The notes under the pieces were generated by a model. It was not told the origin of the DNA. It made no database searches and saw nothing but the letters and a program-made list of their open reading frames with translations. This document shows, piece by piece, positions 17,179 to 25,385 of a DNA stretch of 64,000 bases; within the stretch, counting starts at the first letter, position 1; each line of letters opens with the position of its first letter. This DNA comes from Micrococcus sp023147585. Its GTDB lineage: Bacteria > Actinomycetota > Actinomycetes > Actinomycetales > Micrococcaceae. The stretch is taken from positions 1,736,001 through 1,800,000 of the forward strand of contig NZ_CP085253.1 in assembly GCF_044872765.1 (NCBI RefSeq). Direction: 5' to 3'. The translations under genes and the position numbers were made by a program.

Positions 17179-19604
17179 TAGAGACGTAGGTCAATCCACC
17201 TTTTTGAGAATTCACGAAGTTTACTCCTGCCAACTTCATCATTGAATGCCAAGGCTTGACCTGCCTCTACATACCAGGCAGTCCACAGATTTCGAACCTC
17301 GGATGGAATTGGCGCTTTCAACAGCCTCGACCTCTGAACGGATTTGATCATGTTTTCAAAAAACGTGACAAACGGGTACTCTGAATCGTCACGGGCCATT
17401 TTTTTAGCGGCAGAGACGTCCTCAATTGCCCTCATTACATTTACCCAAAAATTATCTGCCGTTGAGTTTTTCAACGCAATCCGAAAACGCACCGTCGCCG
17501 CCGTATTGTAAACAAAGGCGTCCTCGTGTCGGGTAATAGCGAAATCCACAAATCTCAGTGCATCTACACTATCACCAGCCCTACTTGCACAAAGGGCGCG
17601 CTGCTCCCAGTATCGCGAGTTCCATCCAAAAAGCTGCTCGAGATCCGCGTAAAACTCCAACGCGCGCCTCCGGCCTAGCCATTCGGTCACCCTCTCCTCG
17701 TCCATAAGGACTTGAGACGCCCTATAGGAAGGAGTTCCGCTCTGAATGGCCGCAATATTAAGAGTGGGAGAAAGGGCGCGACAAAGAGAAATAAGAATAT
17801 CGAAGATCCAGCTTGGGCGCTCCGCCCGAATTCTCTCCAAAAAAAGCTCTGCATGTTTCTTATTTGTTACTTGAAGTATGCCCTCCCTGTCGCGCACTAG
17901 AGGGTTCAGGTGGGGGTTCTTTTCTATGCACCGCAAAACGCCCTTGGGAGATTCAGCAGCTATTGAGGAAATCCAGCCGATGCGTGCACCCTTAGCGGGC
18001 CGATCTAGCAGTGCACAGGCAAAATAAATACTTCTGGCGTTCACATCAAGCTTAAGGAGATCCTCCTGGACCCTCTCTGACAAATCGCGCCCCGTAAAGA
18101 ACTCACTAATAAGGCTTGCGAAGTCGTGTACACCGAGGCTTTCAATTTCCTTTTCGGCCGCAGCGTCAGACCTTCTTATCCAGTTAGAATTGAGGACGCC
18201 GTGCTCTCTCATTTTGGCATAAAGGTCGATTCTCGTTGTATGTTTAACCCCACCCGGAACCTGTACTTTAGTAAAGGATCCCCAGCGCTCAAGACGAGAC
18301 GATAGAAGGTTTCTATCTACGCAGACAATCTTTAGCGGAATCGAGGCTTCGTTTGCCTTTGCGAGAGTTGCGGAAATATCCGCACTAAACAGGCCGGCAT
18401 GATCGACATACAAAATAGTATTCGGCTGATCAGCTAGGTAGGAAATTACGGCGCCGGGATCGATACGCTCTTCCTCTCGAAAAGCAAATACATTCCAACC
18501 CTTGCGAGCTAGAGAATCGAGCGCCTGGATCACTACAGTCGACTTACCGCAAAACGGCGGCCCCGAAACGAGTACCCTAGACTCATTAGACAATAGAGCC
18601 TCTTCAATTTCGCGCGTCAGTCCACGATCGACTGTCATCCCCCTTCGAACGTCATTGAGGGTAGGCTCCGCCCCCGTCAGGACATTAGTTCCCCCCATAG
18701 GAACCTCGAAGCCATCTCCAAACAGGCGCCACTGTTGGACGAACTTCATGATCGTTCGAGAAACTGTGCTTGCCCCGGAATTGTCCTTAGTGAACCTAGC
18801 CTTCTGGTCCGGAAGGCGCTTCATCATGTTCCGAAGAAATTCCTCGGCACTTACTTGGAGATGCCCAAATCCCCACTGCTCATATTCACGAAGCTCGAAA
18901 CTCTTGGCCTCAGACGGCCTAACAATTATTGAAGGGTACGGTCCGCTTGACGTGTCGTCCCGCTCCTTAAGCGCCCGGGCGAGATCTGCTTCGTTTGACA
19001 TTGACGCGCCCAACACTACAACTGGCCCCGCTGATATGAGCTCATTAAATTGTGCGGATAGTGATCGTGGTGCTCGTATAATGTCGGAGTATTCAGCGCG
19101 CGAGAACACAATAGACTCCGGACGATTAGCAATGCCATGCAGATGGACCACAAGGAACTTGCCGTCCCTGAAGCCATCGTTAGTATCTTTCCAAGTTCTA
19201 GATTCACACGATGATCCTAGGGATTGCTCTATGGCATCATCGACGTTAAATGTCCAGGCAACCTCAAAGCCGACGTCTTTGAGCAAGTGCACCCAGGAGG
19301 CGGGTTTAGTATCAAAGAATCTCTCCCGAAACCACGTATCGCGTGATTTTCCAGAAATCGTGGTGGAATTTTCTATTAGTCCATAGAGACGGTCTGTTTC
19401 GAGATCTCTACAGTCTTCATCCAGGCCAAAATCTCTAAACATCTCGCGGCCCAGCTCCCAGCCCCCGGGGAGATGGCGGCCATCAGCACTGGTTGAATCG
19501 AGCGAAAATCCGGCACCAATCAGGAGGGTGTACTTCTTGCGAAAAAATCCGTCAAAAAAGTCGTCCCAGGGAAACTCGTCAATATTCCAGATCAATTCGC
19601 TCAC
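17178..19604 (-). CDS. SIR2 domain-STAND NTPase, putative anti-phage protein
   Basis: An 808-residue protein. The SIR2-like domain (residues 1-260) shows LLIGAGFS at 27-34, TFNVDDAIE at 118-126, VVHLHG at 152-157 and LGASMSNEADL at 198-208. These are the NAD-binding and catalytic positions of SIR2 NADases. A P-loop NTPase follows, with Walker A GPPFCGKST at 348-356 and Walker B ILYVD at 397-401, then a helical, TPR-like C-terminal half. SIR2 fused to STAND NTPases is known from anti-phage systems (Avs5-like and related) that deplete NAD on phage sensing; the role here is inferred. The gene is strikingly AT-rich, uses AGA and ATA codons, and sits beside dnaB among broken genes, so it is probably a recent acquisition. 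Confidence 0.8.
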   Translation of the reverse strand: MSELIWNIDEFPWDDFFDGFFRKKYTLLIGAGFSLDSTSADGRHLPGGWELGREMFRDFGLDEDCRDLETDRLYGLIENSTTISGKSRDTWFRERFFDTKPASWVHLLKDVGFEVAWTFNVDDAIEQSLGSSCESRTWKDTNDGFRDGKFLVVHLHGIANRPESIVFSRAEYSDIIRAPRSLSAQFNELISAGPVVVLGASMSNEADLARALKERDDTSSGPYPSIIVRPSEAKSFELREYEQWGFGHLQVSAEEFLRNMMKRLPDQKARFTKDNSGASTVSRTIMKFVQQWRLFGDGFEVPMGGTNVLTGAEPTLNDVRRGMTVDRGLTREIEEALLSNESRVLVSGPPFCGKSTVVIQALDSLARKGWNVFAFREEERIDPGAVISYLADQPNTILYVDHAGLFSADISATLAKANEASIPLKIVCVDRNLLSSRLERWGSFTKVQVPGGVKHTTRIDLYAKMREHGVLNSNWIRRSDAAAEKEIESLGVHDFASLISEFFTGRDLSERVQEDLLKLDVNARSIYFACALLDRPAKGARIGWISSIAAESPKGVLRCIEKNPHLNPLVRDREGILQVTNKKHAELFLERIRAERPSWIFDILISLCRALSPTLNIAAIQSGTPSYRASQVLMDEERVTEWLGRRRALEFYADLEQLFGWNSRYWEQRALCASRAGDSVDALRFVDFAITRHEDAFVYNTAATVRFRIALKNSTADNFWVNVMRAIEDVSAAKKMARDDSEYPFVTFFENMIKSVQRSRLLKAPIPSEVRNLWTAWYVEAGQALAFNDEVGRSKLREFSKRWIDLRL

Positions 19605-19624
19605 GATCCATTCTGTAACAGCTC

Positions 19625-21013
19625 TTAGAACCCACCACTCCCCCCGCCATCCTGAGCGAGGTTGCTGAAGCGACTGTAGTGCCCCTGGAACCCCACCACA
19701 ATGGTCTTCGTGGGCCCGTTGCGGTGCTTGGCCACGATCAGGTCCGCCTCGCCGGCGCGGGGGGACTCCTTGTCGTACACGTCCTCGCGGTGCAGCAGGA
19801 TCACCATGTCCGCGTCCTGCTCGATGGACCCGGACTCGCGCAGATCGGACACCTGCGGCCGCTTGTCCGTCCGCTGCTCACTGCCACGGTTCAACTGGCT
19901 CAAGGCGATCACCGGCACGTCCAGCTCCTTGGCCAGCAGCTTGAGGGCACGGGAGAACTCGGCCACCTCCTGCTGACGGGACTCCACCTTCTTGCCCGAG
20001 CTCATGAGCTGCAGGTAGTCCAGCACCACCATCTTGAGGTTGTTCTTCTGCTTGAGCCGCCGACACTTGGCGCGGATCTCCATCATGGTCATGTTCGGGG
20101 AGTCGTCGATGAAGAACGGCGCCTCGTTCAGCCGCCCCACCGTCGCCGCGATCTTGGACCACTGGTCGTCCCGGATGGTGCCCTTGCGCAGGTCCTGCAG
20201 CGCGATCGTCGCCTCCGCGGACAACAGCCGCATGGCGATCTCGTTCTTGCCCATCTCGAGGCTGAAGAACACGGTGGCCATGTTGTGGTGGATGGCCGCG
20301 GCCCGCGCGAAGTCCAGCGCGAGCGTGGACTTGCCGACGGCCGGGCGCGCCGCGATCACGATCATCTGCCCGCCGTGCAGGCCCTGCGTCAGCTCGTCGA
20401 AGTCGTAGAAGTCCGTGGGCACGCCGGTCATGCCCTCGCCCTGGTTGCCCGCGGCCTCGATCTCGTCGACCGCGTGCTCCATGATCTCGGAGAGCTGGAC
20501 GTAGTCCTCGGACTGGCGGTTCTCCGCCACCTTGTAGATCTCGGACTGCGCCTCGTTGACGATCTCCTCGACCTCGCCGTCGCCCTGGTAGCCCAGCTGC
20601 GTGATCTTGGTGCCGGCGCCCACCAGACGCCGCAGGATGGCCTTCTCGGCCACGATCGCCGCGTAGAAGTTGGCGTTGGCCGCCGTCGGCACGGACTGGA
20701 TGAGCTCGTGGAGCACGGCGGGGCCGCCCACGCGGCTCAGCTCCTGGCGCTTGTTCAGCAGGTCCGCCACGGTGACGGCGTCGGCGGGCTCGCCGCGGCC
20801 GTAGAGGTCGATGATCGCCTCATAGATCATCTCGTGGCTGGGGCGGTAGAAGTCATGGCCGCGCAGCAGCTCCACCACGTCCGCGATCGCGTCCTTGGAG
20901 AGCATCATGCCGCCCAGCACCGAGCGCTCCGCCTCCAGGTCCTGGGGCGGGAGGAACCGCTCGGTGGAACGGCCGCCGTCGTAGGAGCCCGAGTCTCCGT
21001 AGTTGTCCGTCAC
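19625..21013 (-). CDS. dnaB: Replicative DNA helicase DnaB
   Basis: Hexameric 5-prime to 3-prime helicase of the replication fork. The N-terminal domain (residues 20-120) carries LEAERSVLGGMMLS, and the RecA-like motor has Walker A ARPAVGKST at 222-230 and KMVVLDYLQLM (Walker B). The C-terminus ends in a short Gly-rich tail. The GTG at 21013 is chosen because AAGGGAG lies just upstream and the helicase homology starts there; the frame stays open upstream but is Pro/Gly-rich. The 462-residue length shows there is no intein, unlike mycobacterial DnaB. A DnaA-box cluster lies upstream. Confidence 0.95.
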   Translation of the reverse strand: MTDNYGDSGSYDGGRSTERFLPPQDLEAERSVLGGMMLSKDAIADVVELLRGHDFYRPSHEMIYEAIIDLYGRGEPADAVTVADLLNKRQELSRVGGPAVLHELIQSVPTAANANFYAAIVAEKAILRRLVGAGTKITQLGYQGDGEVEEIVNEAQSEIYKVAENRQSEDYVQLSEIMEHAVDEIEAAGNQGEGMTGVPTDFYDFDELTQGLHGGQMIVIAARPAVGKSTLALDFARAAAIHHNMATVFFSLEMGKNEIAMRLLSAEATIALQDLRKGTIRDDQWSKIAATVGRLNEAPFFIDDSPNMTMMEIRAKCRRLKQKNNLKMVVLDYLQLMSSGKKVESRQQEVAEFSRALKLLAKELDVPVIALSQLNRGSEQRTDKRPQVSDLRESGSIEQDADMVILLHREDVYDKESPRAGEADLIVAKHRNGPTKTIVVGFQGHYSRFSNLAQDGGGSGGF

Positions 21014-21259
21014 TGCGGAGACTCCCTTCCCCGGCCCCCACGACGGCGGCCCCCATGGCCGGCGCACGCCGACCCCTGATCCTGCTGGTCCCCACGGTGA
21101 ACCGCCGCACCCACCTGCGAGAGGCGGATGCGGCGGCCCCCGGCCGCGACGATCATGCAAGCGGATGCGCGCCTGGCTCGAGGGCCTGGGGCCAATACCC
21201 GCTCTCGCGTTGGGGATACTTCGGGACACTACGCGCGGTCAGGGGGCCGGGCAAGCACG

Positions 21260-21540
21260 TTGTCCACAGGCAGTGTGGACAACGGGTGGATTCTGCGGCG
21301 TGTCGTGTGGACGCCCTGGGGACGGCGCTGTGGACAGCCCTGTGACGCCTCCCAGAATCGGCGCCTGACCTGGCGTTTTTCCATCCCCATGACTGTGGAG
21401 AAGAAAATTCTTCCGCTCCTGGAGAGCGCGGTGTCGACTTGACACAGGCCCCCCTTGCCCCCGTCTCTCCCCTCTGGCAACGGGGGTTGGCCCGCATTCC
21501 ATCCACACCGTCCACATCTGTGGACAAACGCTGTGGACAA
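21260..21540. promoter_or_regulatory. DnaA-box cluster upstream of dnaB
   Basis: The gene-free stretch 21014-21611 contains four perfect 9-mers TTGTCCACA/TGTGGACAA (21260-21268, 21274-21282, 21519-21527, 21532-21540). It also has close variants at 21329-21337 and 21394-21402 and weaker ones at 21306 and 21508. The last two perfect boxes are 13 bp apart. It may control dnaB or titrate DnaA. Nothing else is recognised in the stretch. Confidence 0.7.
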
Positions 21541-21611
21541 ACCCGCCTGACCTGGGGAGAGCCAGCTTGACACCTCCTGTTAACCCGGAGGACACTCCCG
21601 TCGCCGCGGCC

Positions 21612-22889
21612 TCACCCCCGCCGCGGGCTGAGCGCCGCCGGGCCGTGCTGCCGCACCATGTGGACCAGCGGCGCGACGGCGCTCATCCGATCCTGCGCCT
21701 CGAGCCCCTTCCCCAGCCGGGCCAGCTGCAGCTCGTACCAGGGCAGGGCCAGTGCCGGCCCGAGCGTGGAGTCCACGGCGGCGAGGCCGGTCTTCACGCG
21801 CGGCAGCTCCACCTCGATCTCCTGCCCCGCGATCGCCCGGGCGGCCAGCTCCGGCTCGATCACGAACGGCCGGGCCAGGCCCACGACGTCGGTCACCCCG
21901 TCCGCGAGCGCCGCCGCCATCGTCGCCGCGGAGCGGAATCCGCCGGTCAGCATGACGGGGACGTCGGTGACGTCCCGCAGGCGGCGGGCGTACCGCTCGA
22001 AGTACGTGCCGCCGTCGTTGTTCCCGCCCATCATGGCGGGGCTGGTGTAGGAGCCGCCGGAGACCTCGAGGAGGTCCAGGCCCAGCTCGCCCATGCGCTG
22101 GGCCACCTGCCGCGAGTCCTCCTCCGTGAGGCCGCCCTCGGAGAAGTCGGAGGAGTTGAGCTTGAGGCCGATCGGGAAGGCATCCCCGAGCTCCTCGCGC
22201 AGCGCGGCGTAGATCTCCACGAGGAAGCGCATGCGCCCCTCGAGGTCCCCGCCGTAGCGGTCCGTGCGGCGGTTGGCCTCGGGCGAGAGGAACTGGTTGA
22301 CGAGGTAGCCGTGCGCACCGTGGATCTGCACGCCGGTGAAGCCCGCGGCCCGGGCGTGGGCGGCCGTGACGGCGAACCGCTCCACGATCCCGCGCACCTC
22401 CTGCGTCTCCAGGGCGCGGGGCGTGCCGAAGAAGCGGCCCGCGGAGCCGCCGAGGGGCACCGCGCTCGGGGCGGCGGGCGTGCGCATCACGGACTTCGGC
22501 GCCTGCCGGCCGGGATGGTTGAGCTGCATCCACAGGTGCGCGCCGCCCTGAGTGCCGGCCTCGGCCCAGCGGCGCAGTGCGGCCGCGTGCCGGCCGTCCT
22601 CCACCGCCACGTTGCCCGGCTCGCCCAGGGCGTGCTCGTCCACCATCACGTTGCCCGTGATCAGCAGGCCCGCGCCGCCGCGCGCCCAGCGCCCGTAGAC
22701 CCGCTCGTGGGCCACGGTGGGGGCGAGGTCCTTGCCCGCGAGCGCCTCGCTCATGGCGGACTTGGCGATGCGGTTCTTCAGCACGGCCCCGCTCGGCAGG
22801 GTCAGCGGGGCGCCGAGGCGGGCGCCGGCGGCGCGGGGATCAGTCGTGGGAGCGGAGTCGGGAGTGGGGGCAGGGGTCGCGTCGGTCAT
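21612..22889 (-). CDS. FMN-dependent oxidoreductase, old yellow enzyme family
   Basis: A 425-residue TIM-barrel flavoprotein of the NADH:flavin oxidoreductase / OYE family. KNRIAKSAMSEALA near residue 40 binds FMN, and VQIHGAHGYLVNQFLSP with NRRTDRYGGDLEGRMRF is the family signature. These enzymes reduce activated C=C bonds with NAD(P)H; the substrate is unknown. The start is ATG 22889 (MTDATPAPTP), after which a Pro-rich leader of about 30 residues precedes the barrel. It stands alone, divergent from the thioesterase gene. Confidence 0.88.
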   Translation of the reverse strand: MTDATPAPTPDSAPTTDPRAAGARLGAPLTLPSGAVLKNRIAKSAMSEALAGKDLAPTVAHERVYGRWARGGAGLLITGNVMVDEHALGEPGNVAVEDGRHAAALRRWAEAGTQGGAHLWMQLNHPGRQAPKSVMRTPAAPSAVPLGGSAGRFFGTPRALETQEVRGIVERFAVTAAHARAAGFTGVQIHGAHGYLVNQFLSPEANRRTDRYGGDLEGRMRFLVEIYAALREELGDAFPIGLKLNSSDFSEGGLTEEDSRQVAQRMGELGLDLLEVSGGSYTSPAMMGGNNDGGTYFERYARRLRDVTDVPVMLTGGFRSAATMAAALADGVTDVVGLARPFVIEPELAARAIAGQEIEVELPRVKTGLAAVDSTLGPALALPWYELQLARLGKGLEAQDRMSAVAPLVHMVRQHGPAALSPRRG

Positions 22890-23034
22890 GCCCCCACCCT
22901 GACACGCGGCACCCGCACCGGGCACCCGGCGACGACGGCGTCGGCCGGCCCGGGCGTTCCTCTCACGCTCGGCGTAGCGTCGCCCCTGAAGACCCGCCCG
23001 TCCGGGCGCCCGCCGACCCTCAGGAGTGCCGCGC

Positions 23035-23475
23035 ATGAGCACAGCCCACGATCCCGCCCCCTTCGAGACGGAGCTGCAGCTGCGCTGGTCGGACCAGGAC
23101 GCCTACGGCCACGTGAACAACGGACGGCTGGTCACGCTGGCGGAGGAGGCCCGGGTGCGCGCGCTGGCCGATTGGGCCGACTCCTTCACGCCGGGCAGCG
23201 GCGCGCTCGTGGTCCGAACGCTCCACCTCGAGTACCTGCGCCCCGTGCAGTACGCCCCCGCGCTGACGGCCCGGGTCTGGGTCTCGCGGATCGGCACCAC
23301 CTCGTTCGTGCTGCAGCACGCGCTCATCCAGGACGGCGCCGTGGCCGTGACCGCCGAGGCCCTGATGGTGCATCTCACCGCGGACATGAGCGCCACCGCG
23401 CCGCTGTCCCCGACCCTGCGGGAGGCCTTCGAGGCGGTGCACCGCCCCGGGGTGAGCGCCGCGCAGGACCTCTGA
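23035..23475 (+). CDS. Hotdog-fold acyl-CoA thioesterase
   Basis: A 146-residue 4HBT-family protein that likely hydrolyses acyl-CoA thioesters. LRWSDQDAYGHVNNGRLVTL near residue 20 is the conserved active-site segment with the catalytic Asp, and VRTLHLEYLRPVQY is the second family block. The ATG at 23035 has CAGGAG 9 bp upstream; a GTG at 23026 is possible but less well placed. A long hairpin follows the gene. Confidence 0.85.
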   Translation: MSTAHDPAPFETELQLRWSDQDAYGHVNNGRLVTLAEEARVRALADWADSFTPGSGALVVRTLHLEYLRPVQYAPALTARVWVSRIGTTSFVLQHALIQDGAVAVTAEALMVHLTADMSATAPLSPTLREAFEAVHRPGVSAAQDL

Positions 23476-23478
23476 CGG

Positions 23479-23537
23479 GACGACGGCGCCGCATCGTCCG
23501 GGCGTGAACTGCTCCCGGACGGTGCGGCGCCGTCGTC
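23479..23537. terminator. Long bidirectional hairpin
   Basis: The segment 23479-23502 pairs with 23514-23537 over 24 positions, with only one G-T pair and an 11-nt loop. It lies between the convergent thioesterase and RimK genes and probably ends both transcripts. Confidence 0.7.
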
Positions 23538-23553
23538 GTGCCCGGGAGGGCCC

Positions 23554-24819
23554 TCAGGCGTCCGAGCCGGTGCCCGGATCCGTGGCGGACAGCGCGGGCG
23601 CGGCCGGCGCGGCGGCCGCCTCCTCGGCCACGGGCTCGAGGATGGGGTTCTCCGGCAGCTTCCGCACCTTCTTCGGGCGCCGCGAGCGCGCCGGGATGAG
23701 CGAGCGCATGTTCTCCAGCTTGCCGAAGCACAGCAGGCGGTCGCCCTCCTCGAGCACCTTGGAGTCGGCGGGGTTGGGGAACACGGACGTGCCGCGGTGC
23801 AGCGTGAGCACCTGGACGTCCTTGGCCAGCAGCCCCGAGTCCTCGATGCTCTCGCCCACCATCTCCGAGCCCGCGTGCACCGCGACCTCGGCCACCCCGT
23901 AGCCGCGGGAGACGGAGAGGCGCTGGCGCACGTCGATGTCCGGGAAGCCGGCCTGGTCCGCGATGTAGTCCACGATCGCGCCCGCCACGTCCAGCTCGGT
24001 GGCCGCCTCGATGCCCTGCAGGCCGGGCGAGGAGTTGACCTCCATGACCAGTGGCCCGTCCGTGCCCTCGAGCATGTCCACGCCGGCCACGCGCAGACCC
24101 ATGATGTGGGCGGCGCGCAGGGCGGTCTCCTCGTACTCGGGCGTGAGCTCCACGCGCTCCACAGACCCCCCGCGGTGCACGTTGGAGCGGAACTCGTCCC
24201 CCTGGGCGCTGCGGCGCATGGCCGCCACCACGCGGTCCCCCACCACGAGCGCGCGGATGTCCTTGCCCTTGGACTCCTCCACGAACCGCTGGATGAGCAC
24301 CTGCTGGTTCGTGCCGTGCAGCGTCTCGATGATCGCCTCGGCCACCTTCTTCGTGGGGGCCAGGATCACGCCGATGCCCTGCGTGCCCTCGAGCAGCTTG
24401 ATGACCACGGGGGCGCCGCCCACCATGTCGATCGCGGACGACACCTCGCCACGGTTGCGCACGAACACCGTGGCCGGCATGGCGATCTGGTGGCGGGAGA
24501 GGATCTGCGTGGCTCGCAGCTTGTCCCGCGAGTTCATGATGCCGGCGGCCGTGTTGGGCGTGTAGACGTCCATCTGCTCGAACTGGCGCACGACGGCGGT
24601 GCCGAAGTAGGTGACCGAGTTGCCGATGCGCGGCAGCACGGCGTCGTAGGAGGAGAGGGGACGGCCACGGAAGGTCAGGTCCGGCTCCTCCGTGGAGAGG
24701 TCGATGCCGAAGCGCAGCGTGTCCAGCACCTTCACGTCATGGCCGCGCTCGAGGGCGGCGGACTTGAGGCGCTGGGTGGAGTAGGCGCGCGGGGAACGGG
24801 AGAGGATCGCGAGCTTCAT
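23554..24819 (-). CDS. RimK-family glutamate ligase with RCK_C domain
   Basis: An ATP-grasp ligase of 421 residues. Residues 1-290 match RimK (MKLAILSRSPRAYSTQRLKS, GGAPVVIKLLEGTQGIGV, VMEVNSSPGLQGIE). RimK adds glutamates to the C-terminus of ribosomal protein S6 in E. coli, but homologues have other substrates. Residues about 305-375 form a TrkA_C/RCK_C domain (VQVLTLHRGTSVFPNP), a ligand-sensing module absent from E. coli RimK, followed by an Ala/Pro-rich tail. It is head-to-head with the RimK-associated protease gene, only 17 bp apart. Confidence 0.88.
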   Translation of the reverse strand: MKLAILSRSPRAYSTQRLKSAALERGHDVKVLDTLRFGIDLSTEEPDLTFRGRPLSSYDAVLPRIGNSVTYFGTAVVRQFEQMDVYTPNTAAGIMNSRDKLRATQILSRHQIAMPATVFVRNRGEVSSAIDMVGGAPVVIKLLEGTQGIGVILAPTKKVAEAIIETLHGTNQQVLIQRFVEESKGKDIRALVVGDRVVAAMRRSAQGDEFRSNVHRGGSVERVELTPEYEETALRAAHIMGLRVAGVDMLEGTDGPLVMEVNSSPGLQGIEAATELDVAGAIVDYIADQAGFPDIDVRQRLSVSRGYGVAEVAVHAGSEMVGESIEDSGLLAKDVQVLTLHRGTSVFPNPADSKVLEEGDRLLCFGKLENMRSLIPARSRRPKKVRKLPENPILEPVAEEAAAAPAAPALSATDPGTGSDA

Positions 24820-24836
24820 CGGGTGTTCCTGCGAAG

Positions 24837-25385
24837 ATGGGTCACGTGACCGAATCTAAGCACACGCAGGTGTCCATCCCCGCAGGTGTCCACACCGGTC
24901 ACGACGGCGGCGCGGACGCCCCCGGCGCCCGCGTCGGCTGGCGTGAGTGGGTGGGCCTGCCCGGGGCGCAGACGCCGTGGATCAAGGCGAAGATCGACAC
25001 CGGCGCCCGCACCTCCGCGCTGCACGCCTTCGGCATCCGCCGGTTCGAGCGCGAGGGCGGCGACTGGGTCCGCTTCGAGGTGCACCCGTGGCAGACCTCC
25101 GCCGCGGACGCACGGGTGGTCGAGATGCCGATCGCCGACGTGCGCGCCGTCCGCTCCTCGAACGGGAACGTCCAGGACCGCATCGTCGTCGTCATGCCGC
25201 TCACGCTCATGGGCCGCACCGTGCAGGCCGAGGTCACGCTGACCCACCGCGACGAGATGGGCTTCCGCATGCTCGTGGGCCGCACCACCCTCGCCGCCGC
25301 CGGGCTCCTGGTGGACCCGGCCGCCTCCTACCTGGGCGGCCAGCCGCCGCGCGGCGTGCGCCGCCGCAACCGGGGCGCGCTGTGA
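24837..25385 (+). CDS. RimK-associated zinc-protease family protein
   Basis: A 182-residue member of the family annotated as ATP-dependent zinc protease (RimB-like), which has a retropepsin-like fold. The motif AKIDTGARTSALH starts at residue 51, with D54-T55-G56 as the likely active site. RimB is reported to cleave poly-glutamate from S6 in Pseudomonas, so it may reverse the action of the adjacent RimK ligase. The start may be ATG 24837 or GTG 24846 (MTESKHTQ). Its stop overlaps the next gene start (GTGA). Confidence 0.82.
   Translation: MGHVTESKHTQVSIPAGVHTGHDGGADAPGARVGWREWVGLPGAQTPWIKAKIDTGARTSALHAFGIRRFEREGGDWVRFEVHPWQTSAADARVVEMPIADVRAVRSSNGNVQDRIVVVMPLTLMGRTVQAEVTLTHRDEMGFRMLVGRTTLAAAGLLVDPAASYLGGQPPRGVRRRNRGAL

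Noticed and set aside
19625..21013. Intein in DnaB
   Set aside because: The 462-residue protein is collinear with intein-free DnaB; no splicing motifs.
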